Positions 63,270 through 64,000 of a stretch of 64,000 nucleotides of DNA are shown piece after piece. The stretch comes from Helicobacter sp. TUL (GTDB lineage: Bacteria; Campylobacterota; Campylobacteria; Campylobacterales; Helicobacteraceae). A model generated the notes under the pieces. That model worked only from the letters and a program-made list of their open reading frames with translations. It was not told the origin of the DNA and made no database searches. The DNA lies in NCBI RefSeq assembly GCF_002287135.1, contig NZ_NESU01000008.1:1-64000 (forward strand). Reading direction: 5' to 3'. Position numbers and translations under genes: made by a program. Position 1 is the first letter of the stretch. Every line of letters begins with the position of its first letter.

Positions 63270-64000
63270 ATGGCACAGCAATCTATGACAACAAAAAAGA
63301 TTTTAGTAACTGGTGGGGCAGGATATATTGGTTCTCACGCAAATGCCTTATTGAATGCATTGGGATTTGAGACACTTGTATTAGATAATCTTAGCTTGGG
63401 ACATAAAGAATCTTTGCAATATACTTCATTAGATGTTGCTAGTAATGCCACATTAACACAATTTCTTGCACAATTAGCTAAGAATTTTGCGGGGGGGGGT
63501 AAATACCCCTTAAATGATACTTTTGTATCACAATTACAAGCTTCTAAGACACAAACTAACTCTGATTCACTGCTACTTCACTCACTCCAAAATGCACACT
63601 TACGCACTACTTTTATACAAGCTGATTTAAGCGATAAGGCTGCATTAGATTCTATTTTTGATACATACGATATAGAGGCAGTTATGCATTTTGCTGCTTA
63701 TGCGTATGTTGGGGAGAGCGTGAATGATCCTAGCAAGTATTATCGCAATAATGTTGCTAATTCTCTTAATCTTTTGGAATCTATGCGTAGGGCTAATGTA
63801 AAAAATATTATTTTTAGTTCCACGTGCGCCACATATGGCAATCCATTGCACTTGCCTATAACAGAATCCCATACACAAAACCCAATTAATCCTTATGGTT
63901 ATTCAAAGCTCGTGGTAGAACACATATTGAGAGATTTTCATAATGCTTATGGATTACATTATGTGGTATTGCGTTATTTTAATGCCGCTGGTGCAAGTAT
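63270..64000 (+). CDS. galE: UDP-glucose 4-epimerase family protein with G9 tract, 5' part
   Basis: 243 codons visible; runs off the right edge. NAD-binding VTGGAGYIGSHANALL, VMHFAAYAYVGESV, FSSTCATYG and the catalytic YGYSK are present, followed by RYFNAAGAS. Between LGHKESLQYTS and TTFIQADLSDK about 60 extra residues interrupt the usual GalE. They contain Ala-Gly-Gly-Gly encoded by a run of nine G. With G9 the frame is open. It supplies UDP-galactose or UDP-GalNAc for surface glycans. The substrate range is not deducible here. Confidence 0.9.
   Translation, partial: MAQQSMTTKKILVTGGAGYIGSHANALLNALGFETLVLDNLSLGHKESLQYTSLDVASNATLTQFLAQLAKNFAGGGKYPLNDTFVSQLQASKTQTNSDSLLLHSLQNAHLRTTFIQADLSDKAALDSIFDTYDIEAVMHFAAYAYVGESVNDPSKYYRNNVANSLNLLESMRRANVKNIIFSSTCATYGNPLHLPITESHTQNPINPYGYSKLVVEHILRDFHNAYGLHYVVLRYFNAAGAS
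63491..63499 (+). repeat. G9 homopolymer in galE
   Basis: Nine consecutive G bases inside the extra insert of galE, in frame in this sequence. With eight G the frame ends four codons after the tract at TAA; with ten G it ends at a TAA directly after it. The last four G can pair with CCCC at 63506-63509. Confidence 0.95.

Noticed and set aside
1-64000. CRISPR array, prophage or insertion sequence
   Set aside because: I saw no regularly spaced repeats with unique spacers, no transposase or integrase, and no phage structural genes. The only direct repeats are those at 42.1-44.4 kb and 50.8-51.9 kb, the short tandem repeat near 44.5 kb and the internal MORN units.

Overview
The window looks like a chromosomal segment of an enterohepatic Helicobacter. 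It is AT-rich, with tightly packed operons and many ATGA or TAATG stop/start overlaps. Several gene neighbourhoods match the H. pylori order: the HP0958/HP0959 pair, flgS-flgJ-flgI, lysC-hobA-holB-folP, and nrdA followed by a short TsaC-like gene. Unlike H. pylori, it carries a complete selenocysteine formate dehydrogenase operon of the Campylobacter/enterohepatic type. I see no rRNA, recognisable tRNA, insertion sequence, integrase or CRISPR array.

Layout. 1-8.0 kb: an LTA-synthase-like partial gene, the zinc-ribbon flagellar factor, a Nif3-like protein and a Na/Pi transporter (minus strand), then truD (+) and uvrA (-). 8.1-16.1 kb: a minus-strand formate dehydrogenase operon running from a multi-cluster Fe-S protein through a TorD-type chaperone, a small Tat protein, fdhA (with in-frame UGA), fdhB and fdhC to fdhD. 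16.3-20.7 kb: a QueC-like PP-loop orphan, a DUF815 ATPase, cysK and an ATP-grasp protein. 20.8-26.0 kb: hypD, a superfamily 1 helicase, hypE and an ArsB-type permease on the plus strand. 26.0-30.7 kb: a full MacB/MacA/TolC-type tripartite exporter on the minus strand, with a 19-serine tract in the adaptor. 30.8-38.6 kb: housekeeping genes (typA, nitroreductase, nrdA, TsaC-like, S4 protein, tsaD, agmatine deiminase).

38.6-44.4 kb is the most unusual stretch. A fused Type IIG restriction-modification gene is followed by two serial units. Each unit consists of a 180-bp copy of the enzyme's 3' end, an accessory gene, and an exact 24-bp boundary repeat. The accessory genes encode a one-membrane-segment protein and a pentapeptide-repeat protein with membrane helices. 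This looks like a cassette system that can gain or lose accessory genes by recombination in the enzyme's own C-terminal coding sequence. A roughly 530-bp gene-free stretch follows and contains a GC-rich, hairpin-rich segment that may be a small RNA.

44.9-50.8 kb: truncated haemoglobin, queF, a short-chain dehydrogenase, sodB, a secreted endonuclease, a TerC-like protein, corA and mnmD. 50.7-54.3 kb: an expanding/contracting locus in which a MORN-type repeat gene is flanked by a truncated paralogue and by a histidine kinase whose C terminus has captured the repeat gene's tail, followed by the response regulator and a periplasmic protein. 54.4-57.2 kb: flgS, flgJ-like and flgI. 57.4-63.2 kb: lysC, hobA, holB, folP, an unknown protein and xseA. 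The window ends in galE, which carries an in-frame G9 tract inside an extra insert, so it is a strong candidate for phase-variable surface sugar synthesis.

In functional terms the window combines anaerobic respiration (formate dehydrogenase, hydrogenase maturation), stress defence (SodB, haemoglobin, nitroreductase, efflux), flagellar control, and three loci built for rapid variation: the restriction-modification cassettes, the MORN array and the galE G-tract.
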